Shown here one piece after another: positions 1 to 13,026 of a stretch of 64,000 nt of DNA (within the stretch, counting starts at the first letter, position 1; every line of letters starts with the position of its first letter). The DNA comes from Drechslerella dactyloides (lineage: Eukaryota > Ascomycota > Orbiliomycetes > Orbiliales > Orbiliaceae), in assembly GCA_020064725.1 (NCBI GenBank), contig JAGTWJ010000019.1, positions 3,162,001 to 3,226,000 on the forward strand. The letters are read 5' to 3'. The notes below the pieces were generated by a model, which ran no database searches, was not told where the DNA came from, and saw only the letters and a program-made list of their open reading frames with translations. The translations under genes and the position numbers were made by a program.

Positions 1-3000
1 AAGCGAAAAGGAAAAAGAGAGAAAAAGGAAAGGGAAGGGGGAGGGAGTGAGATTGGAACGAAACCGAACGAAATGATGCGAAATGAAAGCGCAAGAGGGT
101 CGCGAGGTAGGGCCAGGCGGCGGGCTGACCGAGTGACGAGAGCGACGGGGCAATCGGAGAGGGGAAGGTTTAGTATGACGGAAAGCGGAAGGGGAGCGCC
201 GAGCAGCAGCAGCAGCAGCGAGTAGCGAGCCAGCGGCCAGCGGCCAGCGATAGCGAGAGGAGGAGCCGGAGCAGGTTAACTTTTTGCGGATGTCACAAGA
301 CGTTCGAACTGCAGGCTCTGGCTATTGGCGGCCGTGGCGGCGGCGGCGGCGGCAACGTTGGTGCAAAATCAAACTGCGACCTGGTTCGGGAAGGGCGACA
401 CGACAGGACAGAAAGAGGCAGGAGTGACCGGAGCGGAAGAGATCACACGGAGGGAATATGCACACGCACGCACACACGGACACACGCAAGACACACACAG
501 ACGCACACACACGCAGAGAGAGAGAGATACACACACACGCAGGACACGCACGGCGAGAGGGCGGGAGGACGGGGTAGCCGGGATCCGGCACGAAGCGACG
601 GTGCTTTGGGGGGGGGATGTCGTTATGTTCTCTTATGGATTGGCGATGCGAGAATTGGGATTGAGAGATTGAGGTTTAAGGGGAGAGAGAGAGTGAGAGT
701 GAGAGCGAGAGCGAGAGCGGGAGGGAAGGGAGGCAAGGAAGGGAAGGAAGGGAAGGAAGGGAAGGGAGGGAAGGGAGGGAAGGGAAGGGAGAGCAAACAG
801 GGGACAAACAGGGAAGAGCGAGAATAAGAATAAGAGCGAGATGTGAGTGATCAAGAGTGAGAGTGAGAACGAGAAGAAGAAGAGAGAAAGAAGGAAGAAG
901 AGAAAGCGACGGCGGCGGCAGGAAGGCGAGCAGCAGCCGTCGACGGGCAGCAGCAGCAGCAGCAGCAGCAGGCGGAGAGGGAGCAGCAGCAGTGCGCCGG
1001 GACGGTGAGCCTCCAGGCGGCCCCAGCGTGGTTGCAGCAGGGATCGATGGGCCGAAGGTTACATGTACATGTGCATATGTAATGTACGTCCGTCCGTATG
1101 TAGCTGGCTGTCGAGACATCATGCACGAAGACGTAGATGGACGGCCGGGGCGGACAAGGGCGCCTGTTCCTGCGAGCGTGCGTGTGCGTGCGAGTGCGAG
1201 TGCGAGAGCGTGTGGGCGCATGGGCCCGGACGGTGCAGCAGCAGAAAGTCAAAACCGGTTACTCACCTGAGGAAGAGGAGCAGGAGCAGGAGGGGACTCC
1301 ACGCATCGGCGCGGAGAGAAGCGACGTTGCAGGCGAAGCGACGATGGCGGCGCCGATTGGCGTGGCTGCTGGAGGGAGCGGAGGCGACCGAGATGGAGAC
1401 CAAGATGGAGATGGAGATGCGCAACCGAGGAGGAGAGAAGGAGGAGCGGAAGGAGCAGAAGAGAAGAGGAGGAGGAGGAGGAGGAGGGCGATAGAGGGCG
1501 GGCGGGCGGAAACAAGATTGCCAGGAGAGTGAAACGATGACAGCGGAGGGAGGAGAGGAAGAGGAAGAAGAAAAGAGATGCAGGCGGGCAACGTGCAGAC
1601 GTCAAACGGCGGGAAAGAAAAAGGAAGAGAAGAAAAAGAAAAGGGAAACGAAGAGCGAGAACGAGACGATGAAAAGAAGAAGCGGAAGCGGAAGAAGAGA
1701 AGAGAGGAAGAGAAGAAGAAGAAGAAGAAGAAGAGCGAAGAGCGGCGAGAGAAGAAGAGAAGAAGAGAAGAAGAGAAGAGGGAAGAGGGAAGAGAAGAGT
1801 GAGACCAGGCCTGGAATGGGGATCGAGCGGACCTGGCAGCCGGGACGCTGGGACGACTGAGACGGGGAACCTGAGACGGACGGGGCCCGCGATCTGGGAC
1901 GGGAGCCGGACGCTGGGACCGGAGCTGGAACTGGAATTGGAACTGGAGCTGGAGCTGGAGCTGGGACGGGAGGAGCTGAGGCTGGCGGGCGGCTGAAGGC
2001 AAGCGAGACGGGAGCGGACGCGAGCAGCACGAGGAATCCCGCGATGGAAGTGCAGAGGAGAGATCGAGATGTCTCGAGATCGAGAGACGGAAGAGGAGAG
2101 GAGAGAATTGAAAGAGAGGAAGAGAGAAGAAGAGAAGAGAAGAGAAGAAGAAGAGAAGAAGAAGGGGAAGAGGGCGAAGGGGGTGCAGCAGGAATAAAAA
2201 CGGCAATTGGCGACGACCTCGAGATGGACGCCCTCCTCTTCCTCTTCCTCTCCCTCTTCCTCTTCCTTCCTTCCATCGCGACGACAGCTTCCTCCGAAGA
2301 TGTGATATCACACTCCCTCAACCGTGTTCTCTCTCTCTCTCATGCTCTCTCCTGCTCTCGAGGCTGCCCTCTCTCGGTGCCATGCATGCGCACAATGCAG
2401 TTGTTCCATCACGGTCAGACGCCTCTTCCCTCCGGCCAATCACATCCCCCCATCCTCGACGACGGCGACGAGAAAAAGCGCTGTCTATAGCGCCCGCTCT
2501 TATGGATTGTCCGGCCTTCCCTCCCCCCCAGCTGCTTGGGTCCATATCGCTGCCGGGATCATATTGCTGCTCGGCCGTATCATCGCTACGAGCGCTCGCC
2601 CGCCAGGTATGCACAGGTATGCCGTCATAGCCATCCCGATATATCACATTTCATCCTCGCCGCGCTCGGAAACCTTCAAACAGAAAAAAAATAAAAACTG
2701 ACAGGCCTGTCCGTCCGTCTTATTCGCTCACCCGTCCTCGCACGCATGCACGCCTGCCATCCATGCCCGCTTTCTGGACTGCATCCCCGTCCGCACCCCC
2801 CTCTCTCTTCCCTCTCTTCCCTCCTCCCTCCCCGGCCAGGCAGGCCAGATGCACCGCTGATATCTGGACACGGGCAGCCGCCCGCGTGGGAAGCAGGCCG
2901 GCCGGCCAGCAGGCAGACAAGCACGCAAGCAAGGAAGCAAGCAAAGGCAAGCAGCGCGGGCAGGCATTTCGCAGGCAGGCCAGAGCAATCAGCAGGACGG

Positions 3001-3048
3001 CCCAAGAATGCGAACCGAAGTAGAAAGACCGAACGAAAACCAAAGCAA

Positions 3049-3083
<35 letters not shown>

Positions 3084-5086
3084 CAAAACTAAAAACTGGG
3101 CGCTGGCCATCGAGGATGCACCGATTGTCCGTCCCGTCCCGTTCACCCGTGTATTGGGACTGGGACGGTGCATGAATCCTGCCAGGCCAGGCCCAGCGCT
3201 AGGGAGCGTTTGTGCTCCAGATGCAACAGCCGGCCGGGCACATGGCCTCCCCGTCTCCACCATCGCCGCCCGCCTGCCTGCCTGCAAACATCCCCCCTCC
3301 CAACTGCATGAACGCGCCGCCCTTGCCAAACCGAGCGTACTTATCCTCCTCTCTCGCACCTCCCCATTGGATTCGCATCTCCATTCCACACATACCAACA
3401 TTGCAACATCATCGTACGTCCTCGTATATGTATGTACGTACGTACGCAACCCGTCCCGTTCGCCTTCTTCCTTTTCTTTTTTTTTTTTTTTTTTTTCCCC
3501 TCTTTGTTTTCGGGTTTTGCGGACCGTGCCATGAACATCCTCATATGCTCACGTTCGCTGTGCTACCTTACCAACTTACCTTACCCACAGACGCACCCTT
3601 GGCATGTTGGGCCCGGCCCGGGCTGTGCATTGACGCCCGCCTGCAATCAGGCTCTGTCTTCAAGCGGACAGACACACCTTTTTTCCTCCCATCCAGACGA
3701 GTGAGTCCTCGTCCTCGTCCCCTCGCCTGTTGGCAAGCATCCCATCCGTCCATTCATTCATCGTCCAGCTGGTTAGCTGGTCACAAGGCCCCCAAAAAAA
3801 AAAAAAAAAGCTGCCTGAGAACCAAAACCCAGCCAAACGAAAAGAAGCACGCAAGGCACAGCTCCTTTCAACTTTCTTTTCTTCTTTTCCGCTCTTCCTC
3901 TACAACACCGATCTTTTTTTTTTTTTTTTCCCTTCGGAGGGTGGAGCCTCGCGACCCCACCCATACGTTTGGAGCTCCCAAGAACGGACACATCCATCAA
4001 TCCCCTTCCGGCCTTTCTCGTTCTCCGGTTCGTTCGCTCGTGTTCCAGCTTCAACCCATTGACCCGCCGCGGACAGTGGCCAGCCCGTCACTCGACCACC
4101 CCTCGAGCTGGCGCTTGCGTGGGAATGATGTCGAGTTAGGCGGAGACGCTCTCTCTCTCTCCCGCAGACCAAGCAAGGGAGCGCACAGAAAGAATGAAGG
4201 ACAAGCAAGCTAGCAAGCTTCCGAGAGCAAGCCAACAGATTGGAGCCAAGCCCCTGTTTAAAAGGTACTAGAAGAAAAATATATATATGCCTACTGCAGT
4301 GCAGGCAGGCATGCGGGCATGCGGGCATGCAGATACCGTCATGTATGTCAGGTTCTACATACGTCCACGTACTACATGCGTCCTCGATCATGCAAAATGC
4401 ACCGCGAGAATGGACCAGGATCCAAAGGGATTGGCCAGCTCGATCTCTCCCTCCTGGCCATTCAGCAGCTGAACAACAGGGATCCCGCACCCTCGGACGC
4501 GCACTACCCATCCAGACAATCTTCGTCCGTCACCATCCTCCGGATTGGGGCAATGCATGCACTAGCGGCAGAATGCATGCATGAGATTGGAACTTTCAAA
4601 GTCAGATGACCTCCCAGACACCAAGTTTCCCCTCCACCTCCCCATGCCGCCTCCCTCGCTGCTTTCCCCTTCTCGGTGAGATTGCGGATATCCGAGGAAT
4701 CTCAAGCCGTTGCGGAAATGCCGCTCTACCGTCGCCTCACTTGCTAATCTTAGAAAAGGTCCCGTCAGATGTATAATAATAAGTCTGAGCCGACTAACGT
4801 CTCCAGAACGCCGGAGTGGGTTGGTTTTTATTTTTTTCTGTCTGATGTGATACAACCGCAACCGCAACGCCGCCTCCTCCTCCTCCTCACATATTCTCAC
4901 ATTCTGTCTCTCCTTACTCATTCACACTTCCATGCGCTCTTTGCCGCTGATATCGGAGTTTCCCCCCCTCCTCCCCCCTCCTAATACGTCTTACTCGGGC
5001 TCCTATTCGTATTCCTCCGGACAGGCAGACTTGGCTCACCCGACACAGCACCAATGACGTAATGAAACGCAACGACACCGCACCGC
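1..5086. other. Gene-free low-complexity region with strand composition switch
   Basis: No open frame here looks like a real protein; the long ones are Arg/Glu/Lys- or Ser/Leu/Pro-rich translations of simple sequence. About 1-2215 is purine-rich on the + strand (GA, GGA and GAAGA runs, CA repeats near 463-545, eight CAG units at 948-971, GGAACT/GGAGCT repeats near 1920-1965). About 2230-4980 is pyrimidine-rich on the + strand, with A29 (3052-3080), T20 (3477-3496), A16 (3794-3809), T16 (3914-3929) and GGCAGGC-type repeats near 2890-3000. CT-rich coding strands are common in fungal promoters and leaders, so the left half may be the promoter/leader of a leftward gene outside the window. That is inference. 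Confidence 0.6.
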
Positions 5087-5147
5087 TTACTCCTCCTCTT
5101 CTTCTACTTCTTCCTCCTCTTCTTCCTCCTCTTCTTCATCGTCATCT

Positions 5148-5197
<50 letters not shown>

Positions 5198-6836
5198 TTG
5201 GTTGGGGCCCTGCCCGAGCCCGATGTCCGGCATCACGACCGAGTTGAGGTAAGACACGAAAGGCTCCAGCGTGCGGATGATTTCTACCAACTGTTCCATC
5301 GCATTGGGAAGCAGGATTTCCGCGTCTGTGATCCTTTTTCCGACAGTGTAACTCTTCAACCGAAGCAGCTCGATATCGGGATGTTCCTTATCGTAGCCCT
5401 GCGGACCCACCCAAGGGAAACAAACGCAAAATCAAAAAGCCAATTAGTGATCAGAACGGCAACTTCCAGCGGGGCCCGCGCCTGCCGACAGAAAAAATAA
5501 CGGAGCGACATATAAGTACCTTGGGCGCTGTTTTCAGAGCATCCTCGGAATTGCGTTCTACAAAGCTCTTCAGGGCCAGCTCCTCAATTTTCTTCTTGCC
5601 TGTCACCGGCTTCCGCCCGCCGGCGCTTCCCGCATCCAGGAAATTGGCGTAAAAGTCCTTGGACACGAGTATGTCTTTCAGCCCGCGGGGATTCTTGTCG
5701 ATGGCACGTCGCATGAGAGACACATGCGTGGCTTCCGGATGCCACAATCCCCCACCTGTATCAGCCAATCCCCACCGATATTAGCCCTGCTCCGCCGTTT
5801 GCCACCAGACCCCGTCCACCAACTGCAACGTTTGTTTCCATCTCTGTCCGCTAACTCTCTGATTTTCTCCGTCCGTCCTGTCCGTCTGTCTCGACCCGAG
5901 TCTCGGGCGACTGGTCTCGACCCCTCCTCCATTCTCCGCACAAAAACCGAGGAATGCTGGAACCCACTAACCTATAAACGACTGGTCGCCGGCTTGGACC
6001 GAAAGATAGTATTTGGCGTACAGCCCTTGCTTTCCCGTGCGGGAGAAAGCGACCGAGAAGTATTCTTTGTAAGGCACCTTTGACGACGAAAACCGAATGT
6101 CTCGATAGATCCGGAACAGATTATGCTTCTCCAGCGGGAGAACCGGGACCGTCCAATCGACCTTGGTGACCTCCTCCTGCAGGACCGTGCAGAATGTCTT
6201 GAAGTCGCCGAGCGCACGCTTGTAGATATCCTTGTGCCCTGTAGCGCCGGATATGCCACGTCGCCCATCCCATCCGTCCGTCAGTCACCGGCCAGAAACA
6301 GGACCTTGTAGAACGCAGTGGAATGTATACGCTAGCGGCGCTAGGCCAACAAGTGTAGGAAATGTAGACTCGAGCTCTTGATCATGCGCACCGTGGAACC
6401 ATTCTCGGTCATTGTTCTTGGCCAGGTCTGCGTTTCTCCAAGAAGAAGAAAAAGTCAGCGGGGTGGTCCTGCAGCAGCGGTGGTGTTTCAACCAAGGGTG
6501 CTGCTGCTGCTACTGGCCTTGGAGGAACCGCATTGTGTCCGGGTGCACCGTATCGTCGGCGTAAGACGAGCTGGGCTCCCCGTCGCTCGCGTAGTTCGCG
6601 TCGCCACCATCCTCGCCGTCGCTATCGTCGCTGTCGTCGTTTTCGTCGCCGTCGTCGTCGTATTCATCGCTCGAGTCACTCGAGTCGCGCTTCCGGCGGG
6701 CGGATGCACGCTTTCGAGATCGCTGCTGCTGCTTCTTGGCGGGCGCAGCGCGCCGGGTCTTGCGCTGCCTGGTAGACGCGAGGGAGCTGGAGCTCGCTGC
6801 AGCCTTTCGCTTGGTACCGCTCTTTCCGACAGCCAT
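5087..6836 (-). CDS. DUF2461 (TIGR02453 family) nuclear-type protein with poly-Asp/Glu tail
   Basis: Spliced gene read right to left. The N-terminus is basic and Ser-rich (Lys/Arg/Ala stretch, then an acidic Asp/Ser block). The DUF2461 core follows: HPDTMRFLQ, then AKNNDREWFHG, then the ALGDFKTFCTVLQEEV segment, RDIRFSSSKVPYKEYFSVAFS, and GGGLWHPEATHVSLMRRAI. The C-terminus is an almost pure Asp then Glu tail encoded by TCG and TCC/TTC repeats. Members occur in bacteria and fungi; the biochemical role is unknown, so none is assigned. At least three introns are needed. For the first, the best fit is a GTAGCA donor after FLQGQ joined to an acceptor ending TTGGAG. The basic, acidic, low-complexity ends suggest a nuclear protein (inference). 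It diverges from TYW3 over 287 bp. Confidence 0.8.
5148..5189 (+). repeat. TCG trinucleotide microsatellite inside a coding region
   Basis: Fourteen perfect TCG units on the + strand. Read on the - strand in frame they code for a run of aspartates in the tail of the DUF2461 protein. Flanking TCC/TTC/TCA units extend the acidic tail as glutamates and aspartates. Confidence 0.95.
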
Positions 6837-7123
6837 CGTGGGCGAGGGGCGCGAATCAACGGAATTGCGGATGGACGAAATGGCAGATGCGTGCTCGTTT
6901 GGTAAACTTTACGTCAAATGGTCAGAGATAGCCTGAATTTTGTTCGTCGCCCCGATTTCAAAGCGTCATCCATCCGGCAGGAATGCACCAGCCAGAACTC
7001 CCCCGCGAGGCCGGCTGACTAAGCCAGAACGCTGGGCCAACGTCAGCCCGCCGCAACGCAGCGAAAATGTGACACACCGCCAAAAAACCACACTGCGCGA
7101 ACGCGAACGAGGGAGGCATCGAG
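6837..7123. promoter_or_regulatory. Shared divergent promoter of DUF2461 gene and TYW3
   Basis: The 287-bp space between two start codons facing away from each other must hold both promoters. I see no recognisable TATA box or known operator in it. Confidence 0.5.
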
Positions 7124-8161
7124 ATGCTTCCGCCCGCGATGAATCTCGAAAAGCAAAGACAGGAATTCAGGGCCAAGAAGACCAAAATCCTCAGCGATCT
7201 TGCCTCCGGCCAGCCTGACGCCTCGCCAAAGGGTAGCGTCGACACACACATCCTCCCGTTGATTGACCTTCTGAACCAGCACGATGAAATCGTCACCACA
7301 AGCAGCTGTTCCGGCAGGATCTCCGTCTTCCTCGAGGGACGGAAAGAAGCTTCAGGTGCCCTGCAAGACCAGGAAGGGGAGGAGGAACTCGACAACGTAG
7401 CAGCCATCGGAGGGAAAGGCGGTGGCGGCAAATGGCTATTGGTCACACACGATCCTCTATCCGATAACCTGGACGCCGACGATTCCACGTTTCTAGAATT
7501 CATCTTTGGCGGGATCCCCTCCCAGCCGGGCCCGGAACGCCTCCCCGCTCAGTCTTCAAAGGAAACAAGATACATCCACTTCAAATTCGAACCAATGGTA
7601 ACTCAGCCAAGCTTGAACCCGTAGTCTTTTGATGGTGACACAATACATAATCATTAAATTAATTATCATTATCAGCATTCCTCTTAACGCTTAAACCTGC
7701 GCGTCTATCTCTAGATCCTCCACCTCCTAACCGCGGACCTGGAAATCGCCAACGGGCTGCTGATATCAGCGACCGCCAGCTCTTTCCGAGAATCAGGCAT
7801 CGTCAATCCGCTGAAAACCCCAGTCGTCGCAATACGGACGACGGGGCTAGCGTTCGACGCTCCCATCGGCGTCTTTGATCCTGCAACCGGCACGATAACC
7901 AGGCTCGCCGAGCCGCCAGCTCTAAGAACGCTCGTCCGGCTTGCAAACGATCGCTTCCAGGAGAACTTTAGACGCATCGAGTCGTTGCGAGCTCATGTCG
8001 TCTCAACTCTCGCGGCGCCTACCGCCACTACAGAGTCCAAACAGGAGAGGGCGAACAGAAAAAGACTCGAGGGTCTCGAGAGGCAGAAAAATAAACCTGC
8101 GACGACTGACACACCTCACGCGCGTATTGATGACCCGTTGGATGGCGGCATATCCTTCTAA
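7124..8161 (+). CDS. TYW3: tRNA wybutosine-synthesizing protein 3 (TYW3)
   Basis: AdoMet-dependent methyltransferase of wybutosine synthesis at position 37 of tRNA-Phe. It N4-methylates the tricyclic intermediate after TYW1 and TYW2. Two exons, 7124-7597 and 7715-8161, join in phase 0 to give 306 residues. The intron has a GTAACT donor and a CTCTAG acceptor. Family marks are the start-proximal DLASGQPDASPKGSVD, the TTSSCSGRISVF motif (residues about 60-71), KWLLVTHDPL, and YIHFKFEPMILHLLTADLE across the splice. The C-terminal third carries VAIRTTGLAFDAPIG, then a basic tail. A second Met lies five codons downstream (7139) and could be the real start. The gene converges on MTC5 with 164 bp between stops. 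Confidence 0.93.
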
Positions 8162-8325
8162 ATGCCCAAGTGTTGCAATCCACGCTATTCCCAACTCCTC
8201 CGCAAGCTCATCGTGATAGAAGGACGGACGCAGTCCTCTCAATTCGAGGCCAACTGTAGCTTCCGTGTTCGAAAATAATTCCTCTACGCCAGACGCCAAA
8301 ACGCCACAAATCCACAGCACCAAAA

Positions 8326-11300
8326 TCAACCATCTACTACCACTTCAGAATACTCAAGACTCGTCTTTGGTGCACACGCAGTACATCCACACCCGGTTGG
8401 GCAGCCGTGATTGCCGCCTTCTATCCACTGTAAATGGCAGTCCGTATGAAATATATGGCCACAGAACAGGCATGGTGTATACAACCCTACGCAAACTAAA
8501 CTTTAGCAAACCTTTCTCCATGGAGCACTAGACAATCTGACGAACCTTTGATGATGGTGTTGCAAATAACACAGTTCATATTGAGAGGCCGGTCCCTGCA
8601 AGCCATGCAGTCGCCTCTATTGGTGGTCCGCGAACTCCCGCACTGAGAACAGGACCCATTCACCGCTGTTCGAACACCCGCAAAGTCAGCCGCATGCCCA
8701 GTTATAACCCCTCCACCAGCCTCACTCGAGCGAATAGTATACACGTACCAAGGCCGTCCCAAAGCTTGTCTTGCTTGCGAGAGAAAGCATCCAGTTTATC
8801 CAGATTCACGTCATTGAAGGCCTTCAGCCCGTTGAATTTGAGAATCTCCAGTCTTTGCAGCGGCAGATCCCACGTGTACAACATCTCCGCGTACGTCTCC
8901 CGGTAGTGGTGGAAAGATTTCTGCTTCGAGTAATCAAGTAGCGGCACGTTCATCGCTCCTTCGTCGTCGAAATGCTCCAAGTGATGAAGTTGCAGGTCGA
9001 TGAGATAATCCTCCTCGCCATCTTCACCTCCATCGGTGGCCAGGCCCCAGCCGGGAGCCTTCGTTCGGCTGTGGTATTGGTTTTCTGGTGCCCAGCTAAC
9101 GGCGGGAGGCAGCTGGGGATTCGCGATTGGCGGGTTCCCCGCAGCTAGATGCTCCGTCAATGCGGACTTTGTCCTTTTGGTCGGCGGAGAGGAGCTCATT
9201 CCGTTCAACCCACTGCTGATCACGGCGCCGAGACCCCCCTGTGCTGTCAACGCCCGTGCTATACCCCCCGTGATATTGCTTATCCCCGTGGAGCGTTTGA
9301 ACTGGTTCTGAAGAAGCCCTTGGCTATGGTGATGTTCCGGAGACGAAGACATCGAATGGGCCCAGTATAACTCGTTCTGTGCCTTGGAGGTGAGTGTTGC
9401 TTGCGATGGCGGCGTACCGCCGAGTGAGTACGGGGTCGTCGGGTCGCTGGCGGCATTCGTCAACGGATTGCCGGCACTGTCGCCGAACGAGGAGCTGTAG
9501 GAGTTCGGGTATGTGACCAACGGCGTATTGGTTCCTGACATGTGCTGGGGGGACAATGTAAAAGAATCGGACCGTCTGAGGGCGCTTATAAAGCTGGGGT
9601 AGTAGTCCAACGAAAAGCCCGGGGACTTGAGCGGCATAGGCATTTCCTATGGCAAAAAAGTCAGTTCTCCTTCGAACGAGTGCTCGCACGGAAAACACCA
9701 AGGCTTACCTGTTGCGATAGATGTAGACTGGCAGATGTGAAGCCAGATTTGGCCTCGGGCTCCAGGAATATGCACGACAGCATTGCCAACATCTGGGGAT
9801 CGAGTCGTCTTTCGAAATACGACATCCTGGATAGGAAGAAGAGTCGACCGCGTCAGTGTGCTGTATGCATCTAGGCGGGGGGTACGACGCAACGTCCGGA
9901 CTCACAAACTGTCTACGAGCCAACGACCGCCACACGGATGGCCACCCCATTTAACTCGACCGAAGAATTCATCCTTCATCTGACCAAGCATCTCGGCAGC
10001 CTCTCCCGTGCGAGGTTCATCCTTATGTCCCTGCGGCGATACCACCAGCAGGGGCTCTTTCCCCGGTAAATCTGCAGACAGCTCCAGCGGTATTTCTTTG
10101 CAGAGAATCAACTCGGCGAGCTTCCATGCGTCCCGGATATCCCAATGCCGCCAGTTTTTGGCAACGGTAGCATTACGCTGGCAAACTTCTGTGCCGCTGC
10201 CGTAGATAGCGTACTCCTCCGCCAGCTCTCGACTGCTGGGTAACAGATACGAGTAGTCGTGAATCGTGAGGTAGTTTCGCTGGCGTCTCCGAGATGCCAG
10301 CGGCAGGGCAAACGCCATATCGGCCTTGTTGAAGTTGTGGGAGTTTTTCAGTTGGCTTGTCCCCGTGGACCTCTGCACCGATCGGGTGTCATTTCCAGCC
10401 TGCGTGGACCTGTCGGTGGACTCGTTGCGGGCTCGGGAGCCCCCTCTGTGTACGTTGTGTCTCTTCTTCCATCGTGCAACGGAATGAACGAGGTCCTCGG
10501 AAATGGACGAGCTCTCAAAATCACTCGAGGCTGAATGCTCGCCATCGTCTCCAGATTCATCGGCACCGAAACCAGATGCAGGTCGGTTTGTTCTCAGATT
10601 TGACCCCTGGAGCCGGCCGAAGGACTCGAAGAGTCGTGCGGAAGGCTTGTCAGAGTATGGATCCCGCAGACCTTCCGAAAACTTCAGAATGGAAATCAAA
10701 GACTTTGTCGGTTGGTCTTCCTTGGGTGGGAAAAAGCAGACAAGTTTCCCTGAAAGCCAAAAGGGTTAGCCATTGTTCAATGATCCTACGGAACTTGATG
10801 ACCCTACCGGTTTCACTCCACATTGCACCACATGCTTTGGCAAGCGGTACGTTGCCTTTGTTGTTCTTTCGGACGAGCTGTTTCAGCCCGGGTGGGCCAT
10901 AGTCAAGGCCGCGAGGAAGAGCACTCCCGATATCTTCATCGCTGCTGCTTTCGTCTTCTGGGACACGGGACCCGCGCTTGTTCTCCCAGTACATGGCATC
11001 TTCTGCTCGCTCACCGAGCAGAAAACTCAAGCAGGCCTCCAAACAAAACTTTCGGTGTATCAAATAGCTATCCGCTATCCGTTTTAGCTGGATATAAATC
11101 TCTTCTATTTTCTCGTCCAATATTTTAGTAGTTTTGTCTATCTGGAACACAGGTGTAGCCCCTACATCGGGGTAGTTTGCTGGGAACTGGATCGAACATC
11201 TCAGAAATACCCATTGGGATGAAACCCCCCAAGGCCCGGAGAACGAAAGGAGGCAGTATCTATTGTTGATATTGACCTTCTCAAATCGAATCTTCGAGAA

Positions 11301-13026
11301 ACGTAAACCAACGAGAGTGATTTCGTCGGACAGACTTTCAGGTCCCGTCCAGCCAAATTTAAACGTAGGCTTTATGCCCAGTCCGAACGAGTCGGTGGCA
11401 TCACCGTTTTCTCGATCTTCGTCTGAAAGCCCACCGAGACCAAAAACACCATCTCCTCGATGTTGCATTTTGACGCCTTTCATCCAGAGGATTGGGTTCA
11501 TATCGCGATGGAGCGAGGTCGATTTCGTATTTGGCTTTTGGCCAGACATGAAGCTTTTGTTGCCCCTACCTTGTGGCTGCGGTCTCGGCGACGGGGCAAC
11601 TTTGGATGTTGACGTCGGAGGGCGATGGCCGGATGCATTCAGCCTCAGCGTAAGATTTGGGACAATTCGCTGATTCCCATCACTAAGAGCGATTATACGG
11701 GAGTGGGGCAGCTGCTGGTCATTGAGCTTGGCTGGTGGCTCTCGTCGAAAGGTTTTATAACGGGCCCCCAGGCGGGTTAATCGAAACCGGAGTTTCCCTT
11801 CGGGATCATGCCCGATTCCCTTCATGAGGCGTAGGGAGATTTCCCAAAGCCGTACAGCGCGATCTTTGCTCCATGTCACAAGTTGAAACTCCCTGTCGTC
11901 CTTATCGGGGTTTCCACCGCCTCTGAAACGCCATAGGAACTCTTTTACTGGTGCGGTGTGATATGAAAATTTCGTTACAGGCTCAGCATCTGTCTCGCCA
12001 TCAGCCCGACGGTCATAGAGGAAGAGATCATTCTCCCCTCGCTGTGGCATGGCCATGAGACCCCAACCAAAGGGAGTGTGCCGCGCTCTCCACACTGGAT
12101 AACTTGTCCGTAAGACTCGTTCAGGCTCGGTCGAACTGACAGAGTAATCCCAGAACTTGATAGCTCTGTCCAGAGAACATGTTACAATCCCGGTTTTGCG
12201 GGTTCTGTTCCAGTCGATCCCATATATTTTGGTATCATGGGCTTCTATCGTCTGAAGTGGAAACGCGCCCTTCCGCTTGTCCCAAATATGGAGTAGCTTG
12301 TCGTGGGAGGACGCAATGAGGTGCTCATCCTGTCGGTTATATTTAACCTGGGTGGCGCCGGCGAACCAATCGCTGAATGATAACACAGGGCGCCTCGAAG
12401 TTCTCATATCCCAAATGTGTACGTATGAATCTACGGCGCAGGTCGCAAGATGATCTGGGTTGTAGGCCGAGAAGTTAATGTCGGTGATAGCTCTGGAGTG
12501 GCCATGGAGCACCGTTTCGACTGCATTGGTCGAAGGACGATTCAGATTCCAAACGAGAGCCTTCTGATTGGAGGTGCTGACGACCCAGTAGTCCCGTACG
12601 GCGAACGGAGACCACTGGACGTCCGCAACGTCCCAAGAAGAAAGATGCCGAAGAAATCGTGGCGGACTGAAAGGATTGTCTAGATCCACGATGTGGAGTC
12701 CGTCACGCCTGGAAGATCCGGTCAACCTTGGAGATCTGATTATGTCGCCAAGCGGCTAATCGGGGTATGGGCTTACGAGGCTAGCACTACGTCCCTTCCG
12801 CTAGGGCTGATAGACCTTTTCTCTCATGGCGAGGGTCGCCTTGATTAGCTATAGGCATACGCGGCAATGGATCCTGGGAGACTCACATGGCACCAATGTT
12901 TTGCTCGACCCTGATTGTGATACTTTCTTTGAAAGTCGTAGAATCATAGGCTGAGCCGGTGTCACGACTAAGCCCAGCCTCCTGGGGCGGAGGCGGGGGA
13001 GCCGAATCTGTCGTTCCCGCTGCCAT
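8326..13026 (-). CDS. MTC5: SEA complex (GATOR2-like) subunit Mtc5/WDR59
   Basis: Subunit of the vacuole-associated SEA complex (SEACAT, GATOR2 in animals), which activates TORC1 by opposing SEACIT/GATOR1. The N-terminal start at 13026 (MAAGTTDSAP) is followed by two small introns; exon 2 is only 39 nt (12815-12777). The spliced product reads NIGAMSISPSGRDVVLASRDG, typical of the family. WD40 repeats follow, with marks such as VLHGHSRAITDINFS, HIWDMRTSRRP and DRAIKFWD. Next are an RWD-like domain around FLRCSIQFPANYP and an acidic Ser-rich linker. The C-terminal Cys/His module contains CVICNTIIKG, PCLFCGHIFHTDCH and CPTGCGCTAC and is RING-like. An intron at 10807-10750 restores KLVCFFPPKED. 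Further introns lie near 9900, 9700, 8740 and 8540. It diverges from UBC13. Confidence 0.93.

Noticed and set aside
1259..2321. Long minus-strand frames of 239-350 codons
   Set aside because: They are Ser/Leu/Pro/Arg translations of GA/CT simple sequence, overlap each other in several frames and show no domain.
2676..4511. Frames of 200-333 codons in the 2.7-4.5 kb region on both strands
   Set aside because: They cross poly(A)/poly(T) tracts (coding runs of Lys or Phe) and have no family resemblance.
10820..11130. Plus-strand frames inside MTC5
   Set aside because: Shadows of the WDR59 coding region on the opposite strand.
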